The notes under the pieces were generated by a model. The model searched no databases. It was not told the origin of the DNA and saw only the letters and a list, made by a program, of their open reading frames with translations. Made by a program: the position numbers and the translations under genes. From the NCBI GenBank assembly GCA_025456425.1, contig JALOKP010000016.1:1-46717 (forward strand): DNA of 46,717 bases, in the 5' to 3' direction. Each line of letters begins with the position of its first letter. Position 1 is the stretch's first letter. This document shows positions 1-9,342 of the stretch, in pieces. This DNA is from Acidobacteriota bacterium. Its GTDB lineage: Bacteria > Acidobacteriota > Polarisedimenticolia > J045.

Positions 1-546
1 CAGGCCTCCAACGCGCGGGCCAAGGTCAGCACCGACGGCGGCACGACCTACACCACGATCGAGGACCTCTCGAGCAACGCCGCGGCCTGGACCGACGTGA
101 CGCTCGACCTGGGGACCTTCGTGACGCGGACGGCGAGCATGCGCGTGCGCTTCGAGGCCGAGGAGACCTCGCAGATCAGCTCCGACCCGCTGACCGAGCT
201 GCTGATCGACGACGTCCGCGTGGTGCGGCAGTACGACGGCTGCTTCCCGTTCGCGCCCTCGGAGACCCAGCCGCCCAACCCGGTCGGAGCGACGCTGCGC
301 GCCGAGCGGCGCGCCGGCGACGTCGCGCTGGCGTGGACCGCGCCGGCGGCGGACGCACAGCATGACGCGGCCCGCTTCTACCCCGTGTACCGCTCGGCGA
401 CGGCGGTCGGCGGGTACGGCGCGTCGGGCGAGCCGACCTCGACCGCCTGGCGCGACACGAACGGCGGCGCGGCGGGCGGGACGGCGTTCTACCTGGTCGC
501 CGCGAAGAACGCGGCCGGGACCTCGGGGGAGGAGCCGACGCCCTGA
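1..546 (+). CDS. C-terminal end of a large secreted protein (partial)
   Basis: The reading frame is open from the first base and ends at TGA 544-546, so only the last 181 residues are present. The visible part holds a beta-rich segment with the look of a jelly-roll or peptidase-associated domain (repeated short strands, residues ~1-80), a single Cys in the motif YDGCFPF, and then a fibronectin type III-like module (ALAWTAP ... FYLVAAKNAAG) at the very C terminus. Such terminal FN3-like modules are common in exported proteases and adhesins of related bacteria. The catalytic part, if any, lies upstream of the window, so no function can be given. Confidence 0.7.
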   Translation, partial: QASNARAKVSTDGGTTYTTIEDLSSNAAAWTDVTLDLGTFVTRTASMRVRFEAEETSQISSDPLTELLIDDVRVVRQYDGCFPFAPSETQPPNPVGATLRAERRAGDVALAWTAPAADAQHDAARFYPVYRSATAVGGYGASGEPTSTAWRDTNGGAAGGTAFYLVAAKNAAGTSGEEPTP

Positions 547-555
547 GGCGAGGCC

Positions 556-610
556 CGGGGCCCAGCCACCGGCGCGCCGCCTGCGGCGGCGGCGGGGGCG
601 TGGCTCCCCG
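556..610 (+). terminator. G+C-rich hairpin after the partial secreted-protein gene
   Basis: CGGGG (556-560) pairs with CCCCG (606-610) and AGCCAC (564-569) with GTGGCT (600-605), with a small bulge and a G+C-rich internal loop. It starts 10 bp after the stop codon. There is no T-run behind it, so a role in termination is only suggested by position. Confidence 0.3.
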
Positions 611-673
611 GACCGCCGGTCGCGGCAAACACGGTCCCGGGCGGGCATGATTCCCGCCCCGGAGAGCTCGCGG

Positions 674-2356
674 ATGCCCGCTCGGCGCCTCGCGATCGCC
701 CTGCTTTCGGCGGGCCTGTTGGCCGCGCCGGGGACTTGGGCTGCCGGATCGGCCGCCGCTGCCGCATCCGCCGCCTCCGCCGGCGTCGTCCGCGAGACTC
801 GCCCCCTTCCCGTCACCGGCGAGCCGGTCCCTAGCCTGGCCAGCTTCGATCGCGAGGTCCTGGCGCTGATGGAGCGCTGGGGAGTCCCGGGCGGCGCCCT
901 CGCCGTGACCAAAGACGACCGCCTGGTCTACGCGCGTGGCTTCGGCTACGCCGACCTCGAGCGCGGACGGCCGGTCGGCCCGGACTCCCTGTTCCGGGTC
1001 GGCAGCGTCTCCAAGACGCTGACCGCGACGGCGATCCTCAAGCTGGTCGAGAAGAGAAAGCTCCGGCTGGAGGATCGCGTCTTCCCGATGTTCCCCGAGC
1101 TGACGCCGCCGGCCGGCACGCAGTCCGACCCGCGGCTGGCGCGGATCACGGTGCGCGAGCTGCTCAACCACTCGGCGGGCTGGGACCGGCTGACCTCGCT
1201 CGACCCGATGTTCGCGCCGCGCCTCACGGCGCAGGCGGTCGACGCGCGCATCCCCGCCGACGCCCGCACCGTGATCCGCTTCGTGCGCGGCCGGCCACTG
1301 GAGTTCACGCCGGGCGGACGGTTCGCCTACTCCAACTTCGGCTACGCGCTGCTCGGACGGGTGGTCGAGCGGGCCTCCGGGATGGGTTACGAGGAGTACG
1401 TGCGGAGCGAGGTGCTCGCCCCGCTCGGAATCACGCGGATGCGGATCGGGCGCTCGCGGCCCGCCGACCGGCCGCCGGAGGAAGTCCGGTACTACGACGC
1501 GCCGGGGCGCTCGCCGGTGCGGTCGGTCTTCCCGGCAGACGAGGAACTCGTCGCCTGGCCGGACGGTGGCTTTTTCGTCGAGGCGCTCGACAGCGCGGGG
1601 GGCTGGACCGCATCCGCGATCGACCTGGTGCGCTTCATGGCGGCGGTCGACGGTCTGCCCGAGCGGCCCGATCTGCTCGCGCAGGACACGCTGCGGCTGA
1701 TGTGGCTGCGCCCGCAGCTCTCGACCTGGATGCTGAGCAACGTCTGGTACGGCCTGGGCTGGTACGTGCGGCCGGACGGGCCGCGTGCCGCGGTCTGGCA
1801 CGGCGGGACGCTGTTCGGCACGACGGCGCTGCTGATGCGGATCACTGACGGGCGGGCGTTCGCCGCGGTCTTCAACACCAAGCCGGACGAGGCCGAGGCG
1901 TTCCTGTGGGAGGTCGAAGCGGTCCTGCGGCGCGCCGCGGCCCGCGTCGACGCCTGGCCGCGTGGCGACCTGTTCCCCCACTGGTACCCGGGCGACGCGG
2001 TCCCGCGGCCGGTCGCTGCGGAGGCGGAGCGCGCCGAGAAAGACGCGCCGCCGGCGTTCGCCTGGGACCCGGCGGGGATGGAGGAGTGCCGGGTGGTTTT
2101 CAGCGCCGACCCGCTCGCCGCGGGGCGCGTCGTCACGTCGGGCCGGTGGTTGCCGGGCGACCGCTGGACGCCCGATGAGGCGCTGTGGCGCCGCGCGACG
2201 GCGCTCTCCGGCGACGGTGGCTCGCTCTACTGGCGGGTCGAAGGACGCCGCGGCGATGAGCGGCGCGTCGGGCCACCCGCGGTACTCCGCGTGACCGCTG
2301 GCGCGCCGGAGCGCGCGGCAGCGGCGGGCGGCGCAGCCGACGGCCGGCAACGGTAG
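674..2356 (+). CDS. Exported serine beta-lactamase-like hydrolase (class C / PBP-like family)
   Basis: The protein is 560 aa. The ATG at 674 has GGAGAG 7 nt upstream and opens a signal peptide (MPARRLAIALLSAGLLAAPG, cleavage probably near residue 24-35); an in-frame ATG at 647 lacks such a site. All three beta-lactamase/transpeptidase motifs are visible: SxxK as S111-V-S-K114, YxN as Y219-S-N221, and H376-G-G in place of KTG, typical of family S12 / class C-like esterases and peptidases. The core domain spans about residues 55-400. A C-terminal part of ~150 residues ends in a WRVEGR segment that looks like an added beta-sandwich. Substrate cannot be told: D-aminopeptidase, esterase and peptidoglycan hydrolase activities all occur in this family. 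It stands alone, before a long non-coding stretch. Confidence 0.85.
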   Translation: MPARRLAIALLSAGLLAAPGTWAAGSAAAAASAASAGVVRETRPLPVTGEPVPSLASFDREVLALMERWGVPGGALAVTKDDRLVYARGFGYADLERGRPVGPDSLFRVGSVSKTLTATAILKLVEKRKLRLEDRVFPMFPELTPPAGTQSDPRLARITVRELLNHSAGWDRLTSLDPMFAPRLTAQAVDARIPADARTVIRFVRGRPLEFTPGGRFAYSNFGYALLGRVVERASGMGYEEYVRSEVLAPLGITRMRIGRSRPADRPPEEVRYYDAPGRSPVRSVFPADEELVAWPDGGFFVEALDSAGGWTASAIDLVRFMAAVDGLPERPDLLAQDTLRLMWLRPQLSTWMLSNVWYGLGWYVRPDGPRAAVWHGGTLFGTTALLMRITDGRAFAAVFNTKPDEAEAFLWEVEAVLRRAAARVDAWPRGDLFPHWYPGDAVPRPVAAEAERAEKDAPPAFAWDPAGMEECRVVFSADPLAAGRVVTSGRWLPGDRWTPDEALWRRATALSGDGGSLYWRVEGRRGDERRVGPPAVLRVTAGAPERAAAAGGAADGRQR

Positions 2357-2402
2357 GGGCGGTGTCGCGCGGAGAGCCGGCGTCGCGTGCGAGGGCGCCG
2401 TC

Positions 2403-2438
2403 CGCGCAGGGGAGCTGGCGCGCGCAGGGGAGCTGGCG
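2403..2438. repeat. 18-bp perfect tandem duplication
   Basis: CGCGCAGGGGAGCTGGCG occurs twice head to tail (2403-2420 and 2421-2438), followed by the first six bases of a third copy (CGCGCA, 2439-2444). It lies in non-coding sequence and is probably a replication-slippage product. Confidence 0.8.
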
Positions 2439-2524
2439 CGCGCAAACGGGGCCGCGCGAATCTACTGGCCCCGCGGTGCAAGACGGCGTCGAGGCGATGG
2501 GCGTGGCGACGCTCCCGCAGCGGT

Positions 2525-2749
2525 AGAGAGCCGTGCCGAACGCACACTCTTCGGAACGGAGCCGCCTTCATCGCACGGGGACCTGGTTCGAGAGCGGGCC
2601 GGCGCCCGCGGGCGCGGCGGAACCGGATCGTCGTGAACAACCCCGGACCTCCCAGCACCCCCGCTGCGCCGTGAGGCGGGCCGAGCACTTCGGATCTGTG
2701 CGACCGAGGCGGCTCTCTTCCGAAGAAAGTGCGTTCGGACCGGCTCTCT
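2525..2749. repeat. Long imperfect inverted repeat element (52-nt arms)
   Basis: The arm 2525-2576 and the reverse complement of 2698-2749 match at 43 of 52 positions without gaps. Both begin AGAGAGCCG and end TCGCAC. The spacer is 121 nt. Weaker complementarity with small gaps continues outward to about 2490 and 2785. There is no open frame for a transposase inside. This looks like a non-autonomous palindromic or MITE-like intergenic element, or a large stem-loop RNA; the sequence alone does not decide. Confidence 0.65.
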
Positions 2750-3003
2750 CCCCGCGGCAGCGGGTGGCGGCCCAGCCGAACGACACCGACCCCACACCGA
2801 CAGCCGCAACCCCCCTCGCGACGCTGGCCGCGGAAGTCCGTCGCGCAAAGCGCGCAGGCCGTACACAGCGCGCCGTCGACGTGCGGGACGGCGGGGTGCT
2901 GGAAGTCGAAGCCCATGGACGGACGCGGGCAGGGGAGCGTGGGGGGGGGGCGGCCGCGCGTCTGCCGGCCCGCTCATTCAACACCTCGGCCCGCTCGCCC
3001 CGG

Positions 3004-3019
3004 GTGACGGTCCCGTCAC
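3004..3019. promoter_or_regulatory. Perfect inverted repeat upstream of the tricorn protease gene
   Basis: GTGACGG (3004-3010), a 2-nt centre, then CCGTCAC (3013-3019), with TATCAT (possible -10) 15 bp further on and the ATG at 3071. The size fits a dimeric repressor site. No regulator is encoded beside it. Confidence 0.35.
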
Positions 3020-3070
3020 GCGGGACCGCTCCGCTATCATCGCGCCTCGTTCCGATCACCCGGAGGCCCG

Positions 3071-6000
3071 ATGCCGCGCACTGTCCTGCCAGCCTGCCGA
3101 CCGCTTCCCGCCGTCGCCGGCCTCCCTTTCACCCTCCTCGTTCTCCTCCCCCTCCTCGCCGGCCTCGCGCTCCCCGGCGCTGCCGCCGGGCCGGCCTCCC
3201 CCCCGGGCCCGGCCGCCGCCCCGCTCGGCTACTACCGCCAGCCGGCCCTGCGCGGCGACACGATCGTCTTCGTCTCCGAAGGGGACCTCTGGAAGGTCTC
3301 GACGCGGGGCGGGGTGGCGTCGCGGCTGACCACCGACGCCGCGGGCGAGGGCTCCCCGGCGATCTCGCCCGACGGCACGACCGTCGCCTTCGTCGGCCGC
3401 TACGACGGCCCGGCGGAGGTCTACACGATGCCGCTCGCGGGTGGGACCCCGGTCCGGCACACCTGGCAGGCCTCCTCCGGCCGCGGCACGCCGATCGTCT
3501 CGGGCTGGACCAGCGACGGGCAGGTGATCTACGCGACGAGCGCGCGCTCGACGCTGCCGTCGGCCCAACTCGAGACGCTCGACCCGGCGACCGGCGCCTC
3601 GCGCCCGATCCCGCTGGCCGAGGCCTCCGACGGCGCGTGGAACGAGGCGGGCACGGCGCTCTTCTTCGTGCGCCTGCCGTTCCAGGGGAGCCACACCAAG
3701 CGCTACCGCGGCGGGACCGTCCAGCAGATCTGGCGCTGGGACGGAAATGTCGCCGAAGCGGTCCCGCTGACCGCCGACTACCCCGGCACCAGCCGCAATC
3801 CGATGGCCTGGAACGGCCGCGTCTACTTCCTGTCCGACCGCGACGGCACGATGAACCTGTGGTCGATGACCGGCGACGGGAAGGACGTGCGCCAGCACAC
3901 GGCCCGCCCGTGGGACATCGCCGAGGCCTCGCTCGACGCGGGGCGGATCGCCTTCCGCTCCGGCGCGGACCTGTTCCTCTTCGACCTCGCGACGGGGACG
4001 GAGACGCCGCTCGCGATCACGCTGGGCTCGGACCTCGACCAGACCCGCGAGCGCACGGTCAAGGACCCGCTGAGCTGGACCACCTCCGCCCACCTCGCAC
4101 CCGACGGCACGCGCGTCGTGCTCACCGCGCGCGGGCAGGTCTTCGTCGCGCCGGTCGGGCCCGGCCGGTTCGTCGAGGCCTCGCGCCGGCCCGGCGTGCG
4201 CTTCCGCGACGCGCGCTTCCTGCCCGACGGCAAGGCGCTGCTCTCGCTCTCGGACGAGTCGGGGGAGATCGAGCTCTGGACGCTGCCGGCCAACGGCGTC
4301 GGCGACGCCCGCCAGGTCACCCGGGACGGCGAGGTGCTGCGCTGGCTCGCGATCCCCTCCCCCGACGGCGCGCGGGCCGCGCACACCGACAAGAACCAGC
4401 GGCTGTGGCTGACCGAGCTGGCCACGGGCGCCACCCGCAAGCTGGACGAGAGCGCGATCGGCGACGTCGAGGAGCCGGCCTGGTCGCCCGACGGCCGCTG
4501 GCTGGCTGCCGCGGTGCCCGGCGACAACCTCAACCGGCGCGTCCGGCTCTACGCGGCCGAGGCCGGCGCGCGGACGGCGGACGGCGCTCCGGCCGCCGCG
4601 CTGTACGCGACGACCGATCGCTACGACAGCTCGAACCCCGTCTTCTCGGCCGACGGGAAGTGGCTCGTCTTCCTGTCCGAGCGGCACCTCGAATCGCTCG
4701 TCCCCGGGCCGTGGGGCCTGATGCAGCCCGAGCCGTTCTTCGACAAGACGACGCGGATCTACCTGCTGCCGCTGACGCCCGGCCTGCGCTCACCGTTCGA
4801 GCCCCCGGACGAGCTGCATCCGGCGGACGCGAAGAAGGACGAGGACGCCGCGAACGGCGACAAGAAGAAGGACGGCGCCGCCGCGGACGGCGCGAAGAAG
4901 AAGAAGGACGCCGCCGCGGACGAGGCGGGCAGGAAGACCGCTCCCGAGACGGCCGTCACGGCCGCGGGCCTCGAGGCCCGGCTGGTCGAGGTCCCGGTGC
5001 CGCCCGGCAACTACCGCGGCCTGTTCGCCACCGAGAAGTCGCTCTTCTGGCTCTCGTCCGCCACCGGAGAGCGCGGCAAGGCCGACCTGCAGGCGCTCGA
5101 GATCACCAGCGAGAAGCCGGAGGTGAAGACCGTGCTGGCCGGCGTGGCCTGGGCCGAGCCCAGCGCCGACGGCAAGAAGATCCTGGCCCGCAAGGACGAC
5201 GCGCTCTACGTCTTCGCCGCCGCCGCCGCGCCGGTCTCCGACCTCGACAAGAAGAAGCTCGACCTCTCGGCCTTCACGCTGACCGTCGATCCGCGCGAGG
5301 AGTGGCGCCAGATGTTCAACGAAGCCTGGCGCCTGGAGCGCGACTACTTCTACGACCGGGCGATGCACGGCGTCGACTGGAACGCGATGCGCGCGCGCTA
5401 CCTGCCGCTGGTCGAGCGCGTGCGGAGCCGCGGCGAGCTGTCCGACCTGCTGGCCCAGATGGTGAGCGAGGTCGAGGCGCTGCACACCTTCGTCTACGGC
5501 GGCGACGCGCGGAAGGGGGACGCCGAGCCGGATCCCGCCTTCCTGGGCGCGCGGCTGACGCGCGACGCGGCGGCCGGCGGTCTGCGCGTCGACTCGATCT
5601 ACCGCTCCGATCCCGACCGGCCGGAGCTGGCCTCCCCGCTGGCGCGCCCCGGCGTCGACGTGAAGCCGGGCGACGTGATCCTGGCGATCGACGGCGTCGC
5701 GGCGCTCTCGGCCCCCGATCCCGGCGCACTGCTGCGCGCCAAGGCCGGCCGGCAGGTGCTGCTCTCCGTGAAGCCGGCCGCCGGCGGCGCGCCGCGCGAG
5801 GCGATCGTCCGGCCGCTCACGCCCGACGAGGACGCCGACCGCCGCTACCACGAGTGGGAGTACACCCGGCGCCTCCGGACCGACGAGGCCAGCGGCGGCT
5901 CGATCGGCTACGTCCACCTGCGCGCGATGGGGGGCGAGGACTACTCCTCGTGGGCCCGCGACTACTACCCGGTCTTCACGCGCCAGGGGCTGATCGTCGA

Positions 6001-6514
6001 CGTCCGCCACAACCGCGGCGGCAACATCGACAGCTGGATCCTCTCGCGCCTGCTGCGCCGGGCCTGGTTCTACTGGAGCCAGCGCGTCGGCCGCGCGCCG
6101 TCCTGGAACATGCAGTACGCCTTCCGCGGCCACGTCGTGGTGCTGGTCGACCAGTTCACCGCCTCGGACGGCGAGGCCTTCGCCGAGGGGTTCCGGCGGC
6201 TCGGGCTCGGCCCGGTCGTCGGGATGCGGACCTGGGGCGGCGAGATCTGGCTCTCGTCGAGCAACGTGCTGGTCGACCGCGGGATCGCGACCGCGGCCGA
6301 GTTCGGCGTCTTCGGTCCCGAGGGGACCTGGCTGATCGAGGGGCACGGCGTCGAGCCCGACATCGTCGTCGACAACCTGCCGCGCGCCACCTTCGACGGC
6401 CAGGACGCGCAGCTCGAAGCGGCGATCCGCCTGCTGCAGGAGAAGATCGCCCAGGACCCGCGGCCGCTCCCGCCGGTCCCGCCGCTGCCGCGCAAGGGGC
6501 CGCCCGCGCGCTGA
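3071..6514 (+). CDS. Tricorn-type serine protease (beta-propeller, PDZ, S41)
   Basis: The protein is 1147 aa, close to the length of tricorn proteases plus an exported leader. A signal peptide covers residues ~1-38. Residues ~45-580 carry repeated SPDG-type blades (ISPDGTTVAFVG, WSPDGRWLAA, FSADGKWLVF) of a TolB/tricorn beta-propeller. Residues ~584-640 are a Lys/Ala/Asp-rich low-complexity linker, an insertion unusual for the family. A PDZ domain lies at ~824-907 and the S41 catalytic domain at ~930-1130. His805 (EALHTF) and Ser1032 in ASDGE match the tricorn His/Ser pair, and the GVEPDI motif follows. The leader implies that it acts in the periplasm, degrading peptides or damaged proteins. 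It converges on the APC permease gene with 8 bp between the stops. Confidence 0.9.
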   Translation: MPRTVLPACRPLPAVAGLPFTLLVLLPLLAGLALPGAAAGPASPPGPAAAPLGYYRQPALRGDTIVFVSEGDLWKVSTRGGVASRLTTDAAGEGSPAISPDGTTVAFVGRYDGPAEVYTMPLAGGTPVRHTWQASSGRGTPIVSGWTSDGQVIYATSARSTLPSAQLETLDPATGASRPIPLAEASDGAWNEAGTALFFVRLPFQGSHTKRYRGGTVQQIWRWDGNVAEAVPLTADYPGTSRNPMAWNGRVYFLSDRDGTMNLWSMTGDGKDVRQHTARPWDIAEASLDAGRIAFRSGADLFLFDLATGTETPLAITLGSDLDQTRERTVKDPLSWTTSAHLAPDGTRVVLTARGQVFVAPVGPGRFVEASRRPGVRFRDARFLPDGKALLSLSDESGEIELWTLPANGVGDARQVTRDGEVLRWLAIPSPDGARAAHTDKNQRLWLTELATGATRKLDESAIGDVEEPAWSPDGRWLAAAVPGDNLNRRVRLYAAEAGARTADGAPAAALYATTDRYDSSNPVFSADGKWLVFLSERHLESLVPGPWGLMQPEPFFDKTTRIYLLPLTPGLRSPFEPPDELHPADAKKDEDAANGDKKKDGAAADGAKKKKDAAADEAGRKTAPETAVTAAGLEARLVEVPVPPGNYRGLFATEKSLFWLSSATGERGKADLQALEITSEKPEVKTVLAGVAWAEPSADGKKILARKDDALYVFAAAAAPVSDLDKKKLDLSAFTLTVDPREEWRQMFNEAWRLERDYFYDRAMHGVDWNAMRARYLPLVERVRSRGELSDLLAQMVSEVEALHTFVYGGDARKGDAEPDPAFLGARLTRDAAAGGLRVDSIYRSDPDRPELASPLARPGVDVKPGDVILAIDGVAALSAPDPGALLRAKAGRQVLLSVKPAAGGAPREAIVRPLTPDEDADRRYHEWEYTRRLRTDEASGGSIGYVHLRAMGGEDYSSWARDYYPVFTRQGLIVDVRHNRGGNIDSWILSRLLRRAWFYWSQRVGRAPSWNMQYAFRGHVVVLVDQFTASDGEAFAEGFRRLGLGPVVGMRTWGGEIWLSSSNVLVDRGIATAAEFGVFGPEGTWLIEGHGVEPDIVVDNLPRATFDGQDAQLEAAIRLLQEKIAQDPRPLPPVPPLPRKGPPAR

Positions 6515-6522
6515 GCGGCCGG

Positions 6523-8085
6523 CTACGCCTGGTCTTCCGCTTCGGCCCCGGCCCCGGCCGGCCCGCGGGTCGGCGTGCCGAAACGCGTCCAGATCCAGTA
6601 CGCCGGGACGCCGCTCAGCACGATCACCAGCCCCGGCCAGGTGGTCTCGCTGCGGTAGGCCACCAGCACCGCCATGATCACCAGCGCCGCGGCGATGTAG
6701 AGCAGCGGCACCACCGGGTAGCCCCAGGCCCGGTACGGCCGCTCGGCCTCGGGCCGGGTGCGGCGCAGGACGAAGATCGCGGCGATCGTCAGGACATAGA
6801 AGATCAGCACCGCGAAGACGACGTAGTCGAGCAGGTTGCCGTAGAGGTTGCCGTAGCGCTCCGCGCCGCCGGGACCGGCGCCCAGCCGCGTGCGCGGCAG
6901 GATCAGGAGCGACGCCCAGATCCCCTGCGCCACCAGCCCGGCCGCCGGGACGCGCTGCGCGTTCAGTCGGCCGACGCCGCGGAAAAACAGCCCGTCGCGG
7001 GCCATCACGTAGTAGACGCGGGCCCCGGCCAGGATCAGCCCGTTGTTGCAGCCGAAGGTCGAAATGGCGATCGCGACCGCCATGATCGTCGCGCCGGCCG
7101 GGCCGAAGATCACCCCCAGCATCGCGGTCCCGACCCGGTCGTCCGGCGCGTGCTGGATCCCCGACAGCGGCAGCACCAGCAGATACGCGACGTTCGCGAG
7201 CAGGTAGAGCCCGATCACCAGCGCGGTCCCCGCGGCCAGCGCGCGCGGGACGGTGCGGCGCGGGTCCTTCACCTCGCCGGCCGCGAAGGTGATGTTGTTC
7301 CAGGCGTCGGACGAGAAGAGCGAGCCGACCTGCGCCACGCAGAACGCGACCAGCAGGCCCAGCAGGCCGTCGCCGGCCGAGAGCGGCGGCAGGAACGCGA
7401 AGCGCGAGTTGACCGTCGTCTCCGCCCCCGCCGTGTCCCAGAAGCCGGCGAAGTTGGCGGCGATCGCCTCGGCGTTCCGGCCGACCAGCAGGCCCAGCAC
7501 GATCACCGCGACCAGCGCCAGCGTCTTGGCCGAGGTCACGGTGTTCTGCAGCAGCTTGCCGAGGTGGATCCCGCGGGTGTTGATCGCCGTCAGCAGCGCA
7601 ATCGAGAGGATTCCGACCAGTTGCTGCGTCGACAGGCTGACCGCGTAGCGCTCGGAGAGGTGGATCGGCGCGACGATCCAGGCCGCCGGGTCGATCGCCG
7701 GGACGAGCACCCCCAGGAAGCGCGCGAAGGCCACGCCGACCGCGGCGATCGTCCCGGTCTGGATCACCAGGAAGAGCGTCCAGCCGTAGAGGAAGCCCCA
7801 GAGCGGAGAGTAGGCCTCGCGCAGGAAGACGTACTGGCCGCCGGCCTGCGGCATCATCGAGGCCAGCTCGCCGTAGGACAGCGCGGCGGCGACGGTCAGC
7901 AGCCCGGTCACGGCCCAGGCGGCGAGCAGCCAGCCCCCCGAACCGAGCAGCCGCGCCATGTCGGCCGAGACGATGAAGATCCCCGAGCCGATCATCGACC
8001 CGGCCACGATCATCGTGGAATCGAGCAGGCCCAGGTCGCGCCGGAAACCACGCTCGCCCCCCGCGCCGTCGCGCTCCGCGCCCAC
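6523..8085 (-). CDS. APC-superfamily amino-acid permease
   Basis: The protein is 520 aa with about 12-13 hydrophobic segments. The first helix carries the SMIGSGIF motif (residues ~30-37) that binds the amino-acid backbone in APC/LAT-type transporters, and YGELASMMPQAGGQY marks helices 2-3. The start is GTG at 8085, supported by GGAGG 6 nt upstream. It lies 30 bp behind the MacB-like permease gene on the same strand, so it may be read with the exporter operon, though a functional link is not obvious. Substrate is probably a neutral or cationic amino acid taken up by exchange or H+ symport; specificity cannot be read from sequence. Confidence 0.85.
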   Translation of the reverse strand: MGAERDGAGGERGFRRDLGLLDSTMIVAGSMIGSGIFIVSADMARLLGSGGWLLAAWAVTGLLTVAAALSYGELASMMPQAGGQYVFLREAYSPLWGFLYGWTLFLVIQTGTIAAVGVAFARFLGVLVPAIDPAAWIVAPIHLSERYAVSLSTQQLVGILSIALLTAINTRGIHLGKLLQNTVTSAKTLALVAVIVLGLLVGRNAEAIAANFAGFWDTAGAETTVNSRFAFLPPLSAGDGLLGLLVAFCVAQVGSLFSSDAWNNITFAAGEVKDPRRTVPRALAAGTALVIGLYLLANVAYLLVLPLSGIQHAPDDRVGTAMLGVIFGPAGATIMAVAIAISTFGCNNGLILAGARVYYVMARDGLFFRGVGRLNAQRVPAAGLVAQGIWASLLILPRTRLGAGPGGAERYGNLYGNLLDYVVFAVLIFYVLTIAAIFVLRRTRPEAERPYRAWGYPVVPLLYIAAALVIMAVLVAYRSETTWPGLVIVLSGVPAYWIWTRFGTPTRGPAGAGAEAEDQA

Positions 8086-8115
8086 CCGGTCCCTCCGCCC
8101 GCGGCGGCCCCGGCC

Positions 8116-9342
8116 TCACTCGTACCGGAGCGCCTCGATCGGGTCGAGCTTACTCGCCTTCCAGGCCGGATAGAAGCCGAAGACGATCCCGATCAGCGCG
8201 GCCGTGCCGAAGGCCATGGCGATCGACCCGGGAGTGACCACGACCGGCCAGCCGGCGTTCTCGGCGATCATCCGGCTGACCAGAATCCCGCCGCCGATTC
8301 CGAGCGCGCCACCGACGAGCGAGAGCACGATCGCCTCGATCAGGAACTGCGAGAGCACGTCGCGCCCCTTGGCCCCGACCGCCATCCGCACGCCGATCTC
8401 GCGCGTCCTCTCGGTCACCGAGACGAGCATGATGTTCATCACACCGATCCCGCCCACGATCAGCGAGATCAGCGCCGCCCAACCGAGCAGCATCGAGATC
8501 GTGCCCGCGCTCTGGTTGGCGAACGCGGCGATCTCTTCCTGCGATCTCATCATGAAGTCGTTGTCCTGGCCGGGCTGCAGCCGGCGGCGCTGGCGCAGCA
8601 GAGACTCCATCTCGGACATCGCCTGCGGGACCAGCGCCGGGTCCGCGGCCGCGACGAGGATGGCGCCCAGCCGGTTCCTCCCCTCCAGCCGCTTGAGGAC
8701 CGTGGTGTAGGGGGCGACGATCGTGTCGTCCTGGTCCTGTCCCACCTGGGAGCCGCCCTTGGCCTCGAGCACGCCGACCACGCGGAACGGCACGTTCTTG
8801 ATCCGGACCGTCTGGCCCACGGCGCCGCCCTGCGGGAAGAGCGCGTCGGCGACCGTCTTGCCCAGCACGGCCACCTTCGCGGCCCCCTTGACGTCGCCCT
8901 CGGTGAAGAAGCTGCCCTCCGAGACGTTCCAGGCCCGGATGAACGGCCACTCCACGCCGGCCCCCTGGATCTGCGTCCCCCAGTTCTGCTCGCCGGCCAC
9001 GACCTGCGCCGCGATCCGCGAGCTGGGCGAGACGTAGGCCACGGAGGGGCACTCGGCCTTGATGGCTTCGGCATCTTCCTCGGTCAGGGTCGACTGCCCG
9101 GTGTGGATGCGAGCGCCCGACTGGGTCACCGCGCCGGGGAAGATCATGATGAAGTTCGAACCCATCGCGGCGATCGAGGACTCGATCGACTTCGCGGCAC
9201 CGGCCCCGATCGCCACCATCACGATCACGCATCCCACCCCGAACACGATCCCCAGCACCGTGAGGGTGGAACGCATCTTGTGGCGCAGGATCGCCCGCAG
9301 CCCGATCCACACGATCGATCCGACGCGCTGCAGCCCGGTCAC
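8116..9342 (-). CDS. MacB/FtsX-type ABC transporter permease
   Basis: The protein is 408 aa, with an N-terminal helix (residues ~20-45, MRSTLTVLGIVFGVG), a large periplasmic MacB_PCD domain (~50-270) and three C-terminal helices of the FtsX domain (conserved GGIGVMNIMLVSVTERTREI). The start is GTG 9342-9340, with GGAGG 7 nt upstream, and it overlaps the ATPase stop as GTGA, so translation is probably coupled. With the separate ATPase and the adaptor it forms a YknXYZ/MacAB-type mechanotransmission complex that drives export of peptides, lipids or macrolide-like compounds across the outer membrane. The outer-membrane partner is not in the window. Confidence 0.9.
   Translation of the reverse strand: MTGLQRVGSIVWIGLRAILRHKMRSTLTVLGIVFGVGCVIVMVAIGAGAAKSIESSIAAMGSNFIMIFPGAVTQSGARIHTGQSTLTEEDAEAIKAECPSVAYVSPSSRIAAQVVAGEQNWGTQIQGAGVEWPFIRAWNVSEGSFFTEGDVKGAAKVAVLGKTVADALFPQGGAVGQTVRIKNVPFRVVGVLEAKGGSQVGQDQDDTIVAPYTTVLKRLEGRNRLGAILVAAADPALVPQAMSEMESLLRQRRRLQPGQDNDFMMRSQEEIAAFANQSAGTISMLLGWAALISLIVGGIGVMNIMLVSVTERTREIGVRMAVGAKGRDVLSQFLIEAIVLSLVGGALGIGGGILVSRMIAENAGWPVVVTPGSIAMAFGTAALIGIVFGFYPAWKASKLDPIEALRYE

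Larger units (their letters stand above)
2357..3070. other. 714-bp intergenic stretch with repeats, no credible gene
   Basis: Open frames cross this stretch on both strands, but they are Arg/Pro/Ala-rich, match no family I know, and continue into the antisense of the neighbouring genes. The stretch holds an 18-bp tandem duplication (2403-2438), a long imperfect inverted repeat (2525-2749), a run of ten G at 2941-2950, and a short perfect inverted repeat 52 bp before the tricorn gene. A TATCAT at 3035-3040 could be a -10 element, but no convincing -35 element precedes it. Confidence 0.6.

Noticed and set aside
2227-2916. Minus-strand frame with a ferredoxin-like GALCTACALCATDF stretch
   Set aside because: The Cys spacing is not that of a ferredoxin, the rest is Arg/Pro-rich, and the frame crosses the inverted repeat and the antisense of the hydrolase gene.
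2941-2950. A run of ten G as a phase-variation tract
   Set aside because: It lies in non-coding sequence, over 100 bp from the next start, with no sign of control of a gene; it is also a common place for sequencing error.
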